Notes: generated by a model from the letters alone, not told the origin. Counted from the first letter of the stretch, positions 47,578-56,793 are shown. The stretch is DNA of 64,000 nt from DASUAS01 sp963819475 (GCA_963819475.1 CAWFWE010000002.1:1054001-1118000); one strand, 5' to 3'. Made by a program: numbers and translations.

Positions 47578-48941
47578 CGCTGACGACCGAGCGCGACGAC
47601 GAGACCGCGCCGCCGAGCATCACCGACGACCCGCCGGCGCGGTCCCGCCACTTCGGCGCCTGGCTGGCGGTGATCTGCGGGGTTGCCGCACTGGTGCGCT
47701 TCCTCAACGTCTTCTGGTGGCGACCCACCACCAACACCCCCGGCTACCACGGCTACAAGCTCGGTGGCGACGCCTTCTACTACCACTGGCAGGCGAACGC
47801 GCTGGCCAAGGGCTCGTGGTTCGTCGACCCGTACGTCTGGCACTTCCTCGGCGGCCGTAACCGCCCGAGCGCGACCCATCCGCCGCTCTACGTCTCCTAC
47901 CTCGCGGTGTGGTCGCGTCTGGGCCTCGACACGGTCACCTGGCACCGGGTCGCCTCGTGCTTCCTGGGTATCGCTGCGGTCGCGGTGATCGGCCTCGTGG
48001 GCCGGAAGCTGGGCGGGAACGCGGTGGGCTTGGTGGCGGCCGGGCTCGCGGCGGTCTACCCCGAGATCTGGATCAACGACGGCATGCTGCTGTCGGAATC
48101 CATGGCGATCCTCATGACCGCGGTGATGCTCTACACCGTCTATGTCTTCGCTCGCCGTCCGACGATGCGCAACGCGCTGCTCATGGGCCTGGCGTGCGGT
48201 GTGACCGCGTTGAGCCGCACCGAGCTCACGCTCGTGTTCCCCCTCGTGGTGATTCCGCTCGCGCTGCTCGCCCGGTCACTACCGTTCCGCGAACGCTGCA
48301 AGCAGGCCGCCGCGGCGTGCGTCGTCGGCGGGCTCGTGCTCGCGCCCTGGATCGTCTTCAACTACACCCGGTTCGAGGAGACGACCACGATGACCAGCGC
48401 CACCGGCGCGGCGTTGTCGGCAGCCAGCTGTGACGGGGTCTACTACGGCAAGTACATCGGCTACTACGCGAACTGCTTCCAGGGTCCGTGGCCGAAGGCG
48501 TCGCTCGACGAGTCGCAACGCGACGTGGTCCCGCGCAAGCAGGCCGTCGAGTACATCAAGTCGCACAAGCGTCGGCTCCCGCTGGTGGTGGCCGCCCGGG
48601 TCGGACGCCTGTGGGGCCTGTTCAAGCCCGGCCAGACCACCGCGCTCGACTGGTGGCTCGAGGGCCGCGGCCGCGCCCCGAGCTGGATCGGGCTGTTCTC
48701 CTACTACGCGCTCCTGCCGTTCGCCATCGGCGGCCTGGTGGTGATGCGCCGCCGGAAGGTGCCGATCCTGCCCCTCCTCGCGATCGCCGCCATCGCCACG
48801 TTCGCGGCCGCCCTCACCTTCGGCGTCACGCGCTACCGCGCCCCGGCCGAGGTCGCCCTGGTCCTCGCGGCGTCGATGGGCGCGGTCGCCGCGTGGGACC
48901 GCGTCCGGCGCCGCGCGCCCACCACCGAGCCGGTCGCGTGA
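47574..48941 (+). CDS. GT-C/GT39-like membrane glycosyltransferase (paralogue 2)
   Basis: A 455-residue paralogue of the preceding protein. Corresponding motifs: GGDAFYYHWQANALAKGSWF, ATHPPLYVSYLAVWSRLGLD, a two-cysteine loop with CDGVYYGKYIGYYANC, VVAARVGRLWGLFKPGQ and FGVTRYRAPAEVALVLAAS. A short disordered N-terminus (residues 1-28) precedes the first helix. ATG 47574 overlaps the previous stop (ATGA). Many membrane segments and the acidic first loop make it a GT-C enzyme; the lipid-linked donor and acceptor are unknown. Confidence 0.87.
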   Translation: MTLTTERDDETAPPSITDDPPARSRHFGAWLAVICGVAALVRFLNVFWWRPTTNTPGYHGYKLGGDAFYYHWQANALAKGSWFVDPYVWHFLGGRNRPSATHPPLYVSYLAVWSRLGLDTVTWHRVASCFLGIAAVAVIGLVGRKLGGNAVGLVAAGLAAVYPEIWINDGMLLSESMAILMTAVMLYTVYVFARRPTMRNALLMGLACGVTALSRTELTLVFPLVVIPLALLARSLPFRERCKQAAAACVVGGLVLAPWIVFNYTRFEETTTMTSATGAALSAASCDGVYYGKYIGYYANCFQGPWPKASLDESQRDVVPRKQAVEYIKSHKRRLPLVVAARVGRLWGLFKPGQTTALDWWLEGRGRAPSWIGLFSYYALLPFAIGGLVVMRRRKVPILPLLAIAAIATFAAALTFGVTRYRAPAEVALVLAASMGAVAAWDRVRRRAPTTEPVA

Positions 48942-50353
48942 CCGCCCCCGCAACGGCCACCTCCGGGCCCGCGGCGCGCCCGAACCGACGCCGGTTCACG
49001 GTCGGCCTGGTCTCGATCACCGTCCTCGCACTCGTGGTGCGGGTCACGTGGGTACTCGTCGCCCGTCGCGACTTCGCCCTTCACGGCGACGACTACTTCT
49101 ACCACTGGCAGGCCAACGCGCTCGCCGACGGCATGGGCTTCGTCAACCCACTCTCGTGGAGGGCGCTGGGTCGGATCGACCCGAGCGCCGCGCACCCGCC
49201 GCTCTACTCGCTGTACCTGGCGGCCGTCTCGCTGCTCGGCGGCACGAGCGCACTCGCCCACCGGTTGGCGTCGTGTCTCCTCGGCGCGGCGGCGGTGGCG
49301 GTCGTCGGGCTCACGGGTCGCAAGATCGCGGGTGAGCGTGCGGGCCTGATCGGCGCCGCGCTCGCCGCCGTGTACCCCATGCTCTGGATCAACGACGGCA
49401 TGCTCGTCTCGGAGTCGATGTACGTGCTGTTGATCGCCGCGATCCTGCTCGCGTCGTACCGTCTCTGGGCGGCGCGCACCATCGGGAACGCGTTGCTGCT
49501 CGGCGTCGCGATCGGGCTGGCGTCGCTCACGCGTCCCGAGGCAGTGCTCCTCGTCCCGCTCATCGGGGTGCCGTTCCTCTTCGCGGCCCTCCCGGAGTGG
49601 CGCCGCCGACTGTTCAATGTGCTCGCGATCGGCGTCGCCTGCCTGGTGGTCATCCTGCCGTGGTGGGTCCGCAACCTCGTGACGTTCGAAAACCCCACGT
49701 TCCTCGCCACCGGGCACGGGAGCGTGCTGCAGAGCGCCAACTGCGACCAGACCTACTCGGGACAGTTCCTCGGCTACTGGGACATCCACTGCATCCTCGA
49801 CGGGCGCCCACCCCAGAACGCGCAACAGGAACGCCTGCTGCACAGCGACAAGGTGCCGGCGGTGGCGTACCTCCTCGCCCAGGACCCGCGCGACGAGTCG
49901 ATCCCCGACAAGGCGGCCCGCACCAAGGCACTGCACTACATCCGTGACCATTTGTCGCGGGCGCCGGTCGTCGCGCTGGCGCGCGTCGGACGGGTGTGGG
50001 GCGTCTACCGGGTCGAGCAGCAGGTGAGCTTCGACGACTTCTTCGAGCGCCGCGGGCACTGGCCCTCGTGGGCGGGCACGTGGATGTACTACGCGCTCCT
50101 CCCCTTCTCCGTGTACGCGCTGGTGCTGATGCGGCGCCGGAAAGTGGCGATCTCACCGATGATCGCGATCGTGATCATGGTGACGTTCACCGCCGCGATC
50201 TCGATCGGCATCACTCGCTACCGCGTCGGAGCCGACGTGATGCTCACGGTGCTCGGCGGTGTCGGCATCGACGCGCTGTGGCGCAGGCTGCGACGAACCC
50301 CGACCGACACCCCCCGGACCACGGAAGCCGAACCGGAGCTCGTCACCTCGTGA
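48938..50353 (+). CDS. GT-C/GT39-like membrane glycosyltransferase (paralogue 3)
   Basis: A 471-residue third paralogue. GDDYFYHWQANALADGMGFV is the acidic loop, AAHPPLYSLYLAAVSLLGG follows, the cysteine loop is CDQTYSGQFLGYWDIHC, then VVALARVGRVWGVYRVEQ and IGITRYRVGADVMLTVLGG. Its FYHWQANALA is shared with paralogue 2, so 2 and 3 look closer to each other than to 1. GTG 48938 overlaps the previous TGA. It has an insertion before the ARVGRVWG segment (AQDPRDESIPDKAARTK). Confidence 0.87.
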   Translation: MTAPATATSGPAARPNRRRFTVGLVSITVLALVVRVTWVLVARRDFALHGDDYFYHWQANALADGMGFVNPLSWRALGRIDPSAAHPPLYSLYLAAVSLLGGTSALAHRLASCLLGAAAVAVVGLTGRKIAGERAGLIGAALAAVYPMLWINDGMLVSESMYVLLIAAILLASYRLWAARTIGNALLLGVAIGLASLTRPEAVLLVPLIGVPFLFAALPEWRRRLFNVLAIGVACLVVILPWWVRNLVTFENPTFLATGHGSVLQSANCDQTYSGQFLGYWDIHCILDGRPPQNAQQERLLHSDKVPAVAYLLAQDPRDESIPDKAARTKALHYIRDHLSRAPVVALARVGRVWGVYRVEQQVSFDDFFERRGHWPSWAGTWMYYALLPFSVYALVLMRRRKVAISPMIAIVIMVTFTAAISIGITRYRVGADVMLTVLGGVGIDALWRRLRRTPTDTPRTTEAEPELVTS

Positions 50354-52104
50354 CCACGGCCATCGCGCCGGTCGCAGCCGACACCACGCACGCAGAGGCA
50401 CCCCTGACCGTCCGCGGAGTGGCGCGCGAGACCGCGGTCGCGCTCGTGGTCGGTCTTCTCGCGGCGGTGGTCGTCACGTGGCCCCTGGTCACCAAGCTCG
50501 GGCACATCGGCCACGACGCGTTCGACCCTCGGTTCCAGGCGTGGACCATCGACTGGGTGCAGCACAAGCTCGGGTCACCCGGCTCGCTCTTCGACGCCAA
50601 CATCTTCTTCCCGGAGCCGCACACGCTCGCCTACTCCGATTCGCTCCTCGGCATCGCGATCCCGTTGCTACCCCTGCGCTGGCTGGGCGTCTCCCCCATC
50701 GGCCAGCTCAACGTCGCGCTGCTCCTCGGCTTCGCGACCTCGGCCGCGTCCGGCTACCTGTTCGGGCGCGTGGTGACGCGGTCGGTCGCGGTGAGCGCGG
50801 TCTGCGCCGCCGCCTTCGCGTTCGGTCCGTTCGGATCGGTGTCGAGCGGCGCGCTCCACGCCACCGCGCACGCGGGCGTCGGCGTCGCCGCCGCGGCCGC
50901 GTGGTGGCTCGCCGACCGGGCCGAGCAGGAGACGCTTCGGCCGTTGCTCGCGCCGGCTGCGCTGCTCGCGGCCGCGCTCGTCTGGCAGGCCTCCGTCTCC
51001 TTCTATCCGGGCGCGTACGCGTTCGGCGCGGCGGCGGTGGTGCTCCTCGTGCGCCGGCGCTCGCTCGGCCGGCGCGGCTGGCTCTACGCGCTCGGCGCGG
51101 TGGCACTCGCGGCCGCATGCACCTTGGTCATGGCGATCCCGTACCTGCAGGTGCGCGACGAGCAACCGGGCTTCCACCGGACGCTCGCCGACCTCCCGGC
51201 GCTCGCCGCCGACTTCGGGAGCACGGACCCCCGCTTGTCGATCTGGGGCTCGCTGCTGGGTAAGGGCACGGGCTGGCCGATCTACGGCGAGCCCGCCTTC
51301 CCCGGCCTCGTCCTCCTCGTCCTCGCGCCGATCGGCGCGGTCGCCGGCTGGCGGGCCGGCGGGCGTCTGCGCCGTGCCGTGGTCACGGGCGGCGCCCTCA
51401 CGCTGGTCGGCCTGGCCCTCGGCATCGGCGCCGGGCCCACGGGCTGGCGCCGCTACGCGCCGTACCGGTTGCTGTTCGAGTTCGTGCCGGGCTGGGAGGC
51501 ACTGCGCGCCACCGGACGGGCCTGGGTGGTGGGGCTGCTCGGGATCGGCGTGCTCGCCGGGATCGGCGTGCTGGTGGTGGCGCGCGCGGTCAACCGCCAC
51601 ACCTCGCTCACGCCGCGTTCCGCGCTCACTGCGGTCGCCACGATCGCGGTGCTCGGTGTGCTGGTGGAGGGCTACGCACCGTGGACCGGGCGGCCCGACA
51701 TCCGGATCGCACCGGTCGACGAGCGCCTCGCCGCGCTCGACCGGCCCGGCGGGGTGCTGTACCTCCCCGCACTCGAACCCGGCAGCACCGCGGCCGCGCT
51801 CAGCGGGTTCCGCCAGGCGGAGAACGTCTACGGCACCACCGCCCACCACCGAGTGACCCCCAACGGTTACTCCGGCTACTTCCCGCCGTCGTGGGTGGCG
51901 CTGTCGAAGCAGATGCGCGCCCTGCCCGACGCCGGTGCGCTCGATCGGCTGCGCGCGCTCGGCATCCGATACGTGGTCGTCCGAGACTGGGCGAAGGGCG
52001 GCGCGTGGGACGCCCTGCTCGATCCCAACCGGGCGCGGCCGTTGCATCTGGTCGGGCGCTACGGGCCGGACCTCCTCTACGAAGTGCCGTCCGAGCGGCG
52101 CTGA
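50350..52104 (+). CDS. Large polytopic membrane protein, GT-C-like
   Basis: A 584-residue protein. The N-terminal loop reads HIGHDAFDPRFQAWTIDWVQ and then NIFFPEPHTLAYSDSLLG, a pattern of a family of predicted membrane glycosyltransferases. Multiple hydrophobic helices extend to about residue 440; the last 140 residues are soluble and extracytoplasmic, with GVLYLPALEPGS and LGIRYVVVRDW. GTG 50350 overlaps the upstream stop, extending the chain of coupled genes to four. It is not a close paralogue of the preceding three. Function inferred from fold and context only. Confidence 0.75.
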   Translation: MTTAIAPVAADTTHAEAPLTVRGVARETAVALVVGLLAAVVVTWPLVTKLGHIGHDAFDPRFQAWTIDWVQHKLGSPGSLFDANIFFPEPHTLAYSDSLLGIAIPLLPLRWLGVSPIGQLNVALLLGFATSAASGYLFGRVVTRSVAVSAVCAAAFAFGPFGSVSSGALHATAHAGVGVAAAAAWWLADRAEQETLRPLLAPAALLAAALVWQASVSFYPGAYAFGAAAVVLLVRRRSLGRRGWLYALGAVALAAACTLVMAIPYLQVRDEQPGFHRTLADLPALAADFGSTDPRLSIWGSLLGKGTGWPIYGEPAFPGLVLLVLAPIGAVAGWRAGGRLRRAVVTGGALTLVGLALGIGAGPTGWRRYAPYRLLFEFVPGWEALRATGRAWVVGLLGIGVLAGIGVLVVARAVNRHTSLTPRSALTAVATIAVLGVLVEGYAPWTGRPDIRIAPVDERLAALDRPGGVLYLPALEPGSTAAALSGFRQAENVYGTTAHHRVTPNGYSGYFPPSWVALSKQMRALPDAGALDRLRALGIRYVVVRDWAKGGAWDALLDPNRARPLHLVGRYGPDLLYEVPSERR

Positions 52105-52105
52105 G

Positions 52106-53704
52106 ATGCACACGGAGACGCCGACGCCAGCGTCGCCCGCGCCGCCGTGGACGGACGGGGAGCGCCGATCCCGCAGCGTCTTCGCGGTGATCGCGGTGGG
52201 CGCGGTCGTCGCGTACGCGGTGCAGTCGCTCGTCTTCGTGTTCCGCGGCCGGCTGAACGCCGACGAGGGTTGGTACCTGTACGCCGGACGGCTGGTCTGG
52301 CGGGGCCACCTGCCCTACCGCGACTTCGCGTTTCCCCAGATGCCCCTCACCGCATACGTCTACGGGCTCCCGCAGACCATCCACGCCAGCCTCACGGTCG
52401 GACGGCTGACCTCGTTCGTGCTCGGCGTCGCCGCGATCACGCTGTTCGTCCGAGTGGCGTGGCGCGAAGCCGGCCCGGCCGCGGGCGCCGCGGTCGCCGT
52501 CCTCCTCGCCGCGTTTCCCACCGGGGTCTACAACCTCACGCTCACCAAGACGTACGCGCTCAGCGCGTTCCTCGTGGCGGTCGTGCTCACCGCGCTGACA
52601 TCGCCGGCGCGCACGACCCGGACCTGGCCCGTGGCGACGGCGGCGGCGATCGCGCTGTTCGCCACCCGCTCGACCGGCCTCTTCGTGGCGCTGCTCGTCG
52701 TCGGGTGGTGTCTGCTGCGCGCCCCCAATCGGTCGACCCGGCGCAACGTCGCGATCGTCACCGCCGTCGGCGGCGGCCTGCTCGCGCTCGTCCTCCTGCT
52801 CGACGTGACCGCCGCCCGCTACGACCTCGTGACCTTCCACAACCTCTTGTGGCACGGCGCCGACGCCGGCTCGCGCCTCGAGACCATCCTGCGCGACCGG
52901 ATCCCGGACTGGTTCGGCGACTACTGGGGCTACGCCGCGCTCCTGGTCGGGGCACTCGTGGCGGTGTGCGCGTCGCGTCGGGTACGTGCGCATCTCAGCC
53001 GGCAACCGGGTCTCGTTCTGGTAGGGCTCGGGCTCGTCGGCGGACTCGTCGCGCAGCTCACGACCGGCGAGTGGGCGCCGGTCGAATACGCCACGCCGCT
53101 CGTGCCGGGGCTCGTCACCGTCGCGGTGATCGTGCTCGCGCTCGCGCTCCGTCCCGACGGCGGTTGGGCGGAGCACCGGGGACTGGCCGCGGTGGCGGGA
53201 ATCGCGGTGGTGGCCCTCGCGGTCACCACGGTGGTGCACCCCGGCGCGAGCGAGTACTTCACCGGTCGCGCCAACCCGGGCGCGGTCGAGGCGGCCGACC
53301 GAGTCGGCGACTACCTCGCCGAGCACACCCGGGCCGACGACGAGGTGCTCACCCTGTGGGCGCAGCCGGCGGGGCTGGCGTCGGGCCGTGACAACGTGCC
53401 GGGCGTAACGGTCGGACCGTTCTCCTACCAGGATCTCAGCACGGCCGAGGCGCGCGACCTCCACTACGTCAACGCCGACGCGCTGGCCGGTACCCTGCGC
53501 GAGGGCCGTCCCGCCGCAGTGGTGCTCACCGGGATCGACGACCTCGTGTTCGGCTTCCGCGGCACCTTCTCCGACAAGCACCAGGATCGTCGGAAGATCC
53601 TCGACGCGTTGTCATCGCGGTACCGCCTGGTGAAGCGCGACGTCGGGTGGGGCACCGACGGCCCCACCCCCGTGCGGATCTACCTGCGCGACGACCGCCG
53701 GTGA
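52106..53704 (+). CDS. ArnT/GT39-like membrane glycosyltransferase
   Basis: A 532-residue GT-C protein. LNADEGWYLYAGRLVWRGHL is the acidic first loop, followed by PYRDFAFPQMPLTAYVYGLP, a motif common to actinobacterial GT39-like proteins, then many membrane segments. The C-terminal 130 residues are soluble and outside, with ADDEVLTLWAQPAGLASGR and YRLVKRDVGWGTDG. It starts at ATG 52106 immediately after the previous TGA. It ends the co-directional run of five membrane proteins and is followed by the 63-bp tandem repeat. Confidence 0.83.
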   Translation: MHTETPTPASPAPPWTDGERRSRSVFAVIAVGAVVAYAVQSLVFVFRGRLNADEGWYLYAGRLVWRGHLPYRDFAFPQMPLTAYVYGLPQTIHASLTVGRLTSFVLGVAAITLFVRVAWREAGPAAGAAVAVLLAAFPTGVYNLTLTKTYALSAFLVAVVLTALTSPARTTRTWPVATAAAIALFATRSTGLFVALLVVGWCLLRAPNRSTRRNVAIVTAVGGGLLALVLLLDVTAARYDLVTFHNLLWHGADAGSRLETILRDRIPDWFGDYWGYAALLVGALVAVCASRRVRAHLSRQPGLVLVGLGLVGGLVAQLTTGEWAPVEYATPLVPGLVTVAVIVLALALRPDGGWAEHRGLAAVAGIAVVALAVTTVVHPGASEYFTGRANPGAVEAADRVGDYLAEHTRADDEVLTLWAQPAGLASGRDNVPGVTVGPFSYQDLSTAEARDLHYVNADALAGTLREGRPAAVVLTGIDDLVFGFRGTFSDKHQDRRKILDALSSRYRLVKRDVGWGTDGPTPVRIYLRDDRR

Positions 53705-53710
53705 CGACTT

Positions 53711-53917
53711 CGCTCCGCTACGTCTCCGCTTCCTCGGGTCGACTTCACTCCGCCGTCCCGCTCGTCCGAGCACGGCTCCGCTGCGTCTCCGCTTCTTCGG
53801 GTCGACTTCACTCCGCCGTCCCGCTCGTCCGAGCACGGCTCCGCTGCGTCTCCGCTTCTTCGGGTCGACTTCACTCCGCCGTCCCGCTCGTCCGAGCACG
53901 GCTCCGCTGCGTCTCCG
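53711..53917. repeat. Tandem 63-bp repeat, about 3.3 copies
   Basis: Copies at 53738-53800 and 53801-53863 are identical; a third matches for 54 bases (53864-53917), and a diverged partial copy precedes them (53711-53737). Each unit starts GTCGACTTCACTCCGCC and contains the inverted repeat GCTCG-TC-CGAGC. The unit is 21 codons long, so both strands stay open, but no protein family is seen. It lies between the last membrane glycosyltransferase stop and the GNAT gene. Identity of adjacent copies implies recent slippage or recombination. Confidence 0.9.
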
Positions 53918-53951
53918 TTCCCGGAGGGGAGCGCAGGTACGCTCGGCGGCC

Positions 53952-54893
53952 ATGACCCCGCCGGAGCCGTCGTCCACACAGGCCGACAACGACCGCAACA
54001 CCGAGCTGCTCGCCGCGGAGCTCCCCGCGGGGCGTTACGTCGACAGCACCTACCTCCACTGGCTCTACGACGAGAGCCCGTACGGCCCGTCCATCCAACG
54101 CGCGGTCGACGAGGACGGCATGCGCGTCGCGCACTACGCGCTGATCCCACAGCGCTACCGCGGTCCCGACGGCGTCGTACCGGCGGCGTTCTCCCTGCAC
54201 ACGGTGGTGCGCAGCGGCACCCAGCGGAAGGGTTACTTCCAGAAGCTCGGCGCCGAGATCTACGCGGAGGCGAGCGACTCCGGTTGGCAGTTCTCGACCG
54301 GGGTGTGCAACGAGAAGTCGATCGGTGCGGTCGTGAAGTACATGGGCTGGAAGACACCCGGACCTCTCCCCGTCAAGGTGTGCCCGCCGCTGCACACCGG
54401 CCGCGGCGTCACCAACCAAGGGGTCGACGGTGCGTTCCTGGCCGGCGCCGAATTCGCCGAGCTCACCGCCGGCCTCGATGCGTTCCCCGTCAAGCAGTGG
54501 ACGAACTCGTACACCACCGAGTACCTGCGCTGGCGTCTCGCGTGTCCGAGCGCTCAGTACGCGATCCACACGAACGACGACCTGCTCGCGATCACGACCC
54601 ACGACGTCCGGTTCGGGGTGCGCGCCACGGTTCTCCTCAAGCTGCTCAGCCGCGGTGACGGCCCGGAGCCGGCCACGGCGGACGCCATGGTGGGCGCGGC
54701 CTGCCGGTTCCACCGCGCCCCGTACGCGGTCTACGCGGGCTTCAACTCGCGTGTGCGCGTGCGCGGCTTCCAACCGCCGCGCCGGCTCCAGCCTTCCCCG
54801 TTGCACCTCATCCTGCGCTCGCTCTCATCTGCCGTCGACCAGGACGCGCTGGCCGTCGACACCTTTGAGTTCCTCGACATGGACGCGTACTGA
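53952..54893 (+). CDS. GNAT-fold N-acetyltransferase-like protein
   Basis: A 313-residue protein with a GNAT-like core. YLHWLYDESPYGPSIQRAV near residue 33, AFSLHTVVRSGTQRKGYFQK near 80 corresponds to the acetyl-CoA loop (RxxGxx type), and ATGVCNEKS-like FSTGVCNEKSIGAVVKYMGW near 115 to the next strand-helix. A second half with TTEYLRWRLACPSAQYAIHT is typical of acyl transferases found in exopolysaccharide clusters. Its stop overlaps the deacetylase ATG (TGATG). It probably acylates an amino sugar precursor in the cytoplasm. Confidence 0.7.
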   Translation: MTPPEPSSTQADNDRNTELLAAELPAGRYVDSTYLHWLYDESPYGPSIQRAVDEDGMRVAHYALIPQRYRGPDGVVPAAFSLHTVVRSGTQRKGYFQKLGAEIYAEASDSGWQFSTGVCNEKSIGAVVKYMGWKTPGPLPVKVCPPLHTGRGVTNQGVDGAFLAGAEFAELTAGLDAFPVKQWTNSYTTEYLRWRLACPSAQYAIHTNDDLLAITTHDVRFGVRATVLLKLLSRGDGPEPATADAMVGAACRFHRAPYAVYAGFNSRVRVRGFQPPRRLQPSPLHLILRSLSSAVDQDALAVDTFEFLDMDAY

Positions 54894-55702
54894 TGCCGCC
54901 CGCGCTGGTCACGTTCACACTCGACGTCGAGGACCACCGTCCGTCGCCCGACGCGGAGGAGCGCTACCCCGCGCTCACCCGACACGTGCTCGACTTCCTC
55001 GACGCGCGGGGCGCGCGCGGCACGTTCTTCGTGGTCGGCGAGACTGCCGAAGCCCACCCGGAGCTGGTCGTCGAGATCGCGGCGCGGGGTCACGAGATCG
55101 GCCTGCACGGTTGGCGCCACGAGCCGCTCACCGAGCTGACGCCCGAGTCCTTCCGGGGCGACGTCACCCGAGGCAAGGCGCTGCTCGAGGAGCTCGGCGG
55201 CGCGTCGGTGCACGGCTTCCGGGCACCGACGTTCTCGCTGGTACCCGACTCGCGCTGGGCGGTCGACGTCTTGCGGGACGCGGGCTTCGCCTACTCCTCG
55301 AGCGTGCTACCCGCCCGCAGCCCGCTCTTCGGCGACCCGAGCCTCCCGGCGGCACCGTTCCGGTGGCCCAACGGCCTGGTCGAATTGCCCTGCCCGGTGG
55401 TCCGCGCCGGCGGCGTGGGCCTGCCGTACCTCGGCGGCGTCTACCTGCGGGCCATCCCCGGCCCGGCCTCCGCGCTGGCGCGGCGCAGCATCGGCCGGGA
55501 GCAGCTGCTGTGGACCTACTGCCACCCCTACGACTTCGATCCCGACGAGGAGTTCTGGGTGGTGCCCGACGCCGGTCGGCTCGGGAGCCGGCTGCTCTGG
55601 TACAACCGCCGGCGCACGTTCGCCAAGATCGAGGCGATGCTGCGGGGACGGACCGGTCCCCCGCTCGCCGAACGTCTCACCGAGGTCCCCGCCGCCGCAT
55701 GA
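54893..55702 (+). CDS. Polysaccharide deacetylase (NodB homology)
   Basis: A 269-residue NodB-type deacetylase. FTLDVEDHRPS near residue 7 supplies the Asp pair, GHEIGLHGWRHEPLTELTPE near 66 the metal-binding H-x(n)-H, FRGDV the next motif and GFRAPTFSLVP near 105 the Arg motif; TYCHPYDFDP near 205 gives the catalytic His. No signal peptide is visible, so it may act on a lipid-linked precursor in the cytoplasm, as in LmbE-less exopolysaccharide systems. It overlaps the GNAT gene before and the methyltransferase after it, making a coupled trio. Confidence 0.88.
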   Translation: MPPALVTFTLDVEDHRPSPDAEERYPALTRHVLDFLDARGARGTFFVVGETAEAHPELVVEIAARGHEIGLHGWRHEPLTELTPESFRGDVTRGKALLEELGGASVHGFRAPTFSLVPDSRWAVDVLRDAGFAYSSSVLPARSPLFGDPSLPAAPFRWPNGLVELPCPVVRAGGVGLPYLGGVYLRAIPGPASALARRSIGREQLLWTYCHPYDFDPDEEFWVVPDAGRLGSRLLWYNRRRTFAKIEAMLRGRTGPPLAERLTEVPAAA

Positions 55703-56430
55703 GTGACAGCAACTTCTCGCAGCTCGACATGGTGCATCGGCTCCCGCCCGCATCCCTCGTCGACCGATTCGAGTACCTGTGCGACCGGGCCAAGGGCCGA
55801 CGGGTGGTGCATGTCGGGTTCGTCGACGCCGGGTGCCAGCTCCTGAACGAGCAGTCGGGCGCCTGGCTGCACGAGCACCTGGCGGGCGTCGCGGCCGAAT
55901 TGATCGGCCTCGATCTCGACCTCGCCGGCGTGGACGACGCGCGTCGGCGGGGGTATGTCGCGCACGCGGTGGACTGCCGTGACGTCGACGCGGTCCGCGC
56001 GCTGGGGCTCCTGCCGGCCGACCTCGTGGTGGCCGGCGAGGTCATCGAGCACCTCGACGACCCGGGTTCGTTCCTCGACGGCCTGCACGCACTCGTCGCC
56101 CCGGGTGGGCTCCTGGTCGTGACCACGCCCAACGCCGCCGGTCTCGTCAACGCGGCCGCACTGCTCGGCAACTACGAGGTGAACCACCCCGACCACGTAC
56201 TGCTGTTCACCTGCACGACGCTCGACGCGATGCTCGGCCGGCACGGTTGGCAGCCGGTGGAGCACGCGGTGTACCTGCAGCAGGTGAAGACGGATGCAGG
56301 CGACACCCGGAGCCGGCTGCTCGCGACCGGAGCCCGAGCGGTCCTCGGTCTCGAGCGTGTGTTGGCCCGCCTGGGGCGGCCCTACGCGGCCGACGGGCTG
56401 ATCGTCATCGCGCGGGCGACGTCAGCCTGA
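55699..56430 (+). CDS. Class I SAM-dependent methyltransferase
   Basis: A 243-residue methyltransferase. The SAM strand is VVHVGFVDAGCQLLNEQSG near residue 36, a relaxed version of the glycine motif; LIGLDLDLAG the acidic loop; LVVAGEVIEHLDDPGSFLDG near 110 and GGLLVVTTPNAAGLVNAAAL near 135. The Leu-rich C-terminus ends LIVIARATSA. ATG 55699 overlaps the deacetylase stop (ATGA). It resembles methyltransferases of O-antigen or glycolipid loci. It converges with the DUF2304 gene, overlapping by nine bases. Confidence 0.85.
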   Translation: MSDSNFSQLDMVHRLPPASLVDRFEYLCDRAKGRRVVHVGFVDAGCQLLNEQSGAWLHEHLAGVAAELIGLDLDLAGVDDARRRGYVAHAVDCRDVDAVRALGLLPADLVVAGEVIEHLDDPGSFLDGLHALVAPGGLLVVTTPNAAGLVNAAALLGNYEVNHPDHVLLFTCTTLDAMLGRHGWQPVEHAVYLQQVKTDAGDTRSRLLATGARAVLGLERVLARLGRPYAADGLIVIARATSA

Positions 56431-56793
56431 GTTGTCGCCCGTCCGCGGCCCGAGCCGCTCCTCGACCTCCTCGCGGAGGAGCGCGTACTCCTCGGCCAAC
56501 GCGCGCGTGCGGTCCTCCAGGCGCGACAGCTCCCACGAGAAGTGGAGCGCGAGCACGAGGAGGAAGCTCAGCGCCAACAGCATGAACGTGGCCGGCGGGT
56601 AGGCGATCCCGAACAGGTCGGACACCCAGACGAGCAGGTCGGGGAACACCGCGAGCACCGCGAGCCCGAGACCGATGGAGAACCACAGGACGGAGTACTT
56701 GGCGCGGAGCCGACGGCTGCGGACGAGATGGATGATGAACGCGATCACCGCGGCGGCGAGGACGATGACGAGGACGTGCGCCGAGGTGCTCAC
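56422..56793 (-). CDS. DUF2304 small membrane protein
   Basis: A 123-residue protein with three hydrophobic helices (VLVIVLAAAVIAFIIHLV, SVLWFSIGLGLAVLAVFPDL, PATFMLLALSFLLVLALHFS) and a C-terminal charged coiled-coil-like helix, SRLEDRTRALAEEYALLREE. This is the DUF2304 layout, and the family is typically paired with a GT2 glycosyltransferase as here; the GT2 stop overlaps its ATG by four bases. A role in membrane-bound polyprenyl-phosphate sugar synthesis is suggested by that pairing, not proven. Confidence 0.87.
   Translation of the reverse strand: MSTSAHVLVIVLAAAVIAFIIHLVRSRRLRAKYSVLWFSIGLGLAVLAVFPDLLVWVSDLFGIAYPPATFMLLALSFLLVLALHFSWELSRLEDRTRALAEEYALLREEVEERLGPRTGDNSG

Noticed and set aside
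53711..53917. CRISPR array or repeat protein
   Set aside because: Copies abut with no spacers; the 21-residue repeat read on either strand is Arg/Ser-rich, lacks a start signal and matches no known repeat protein.
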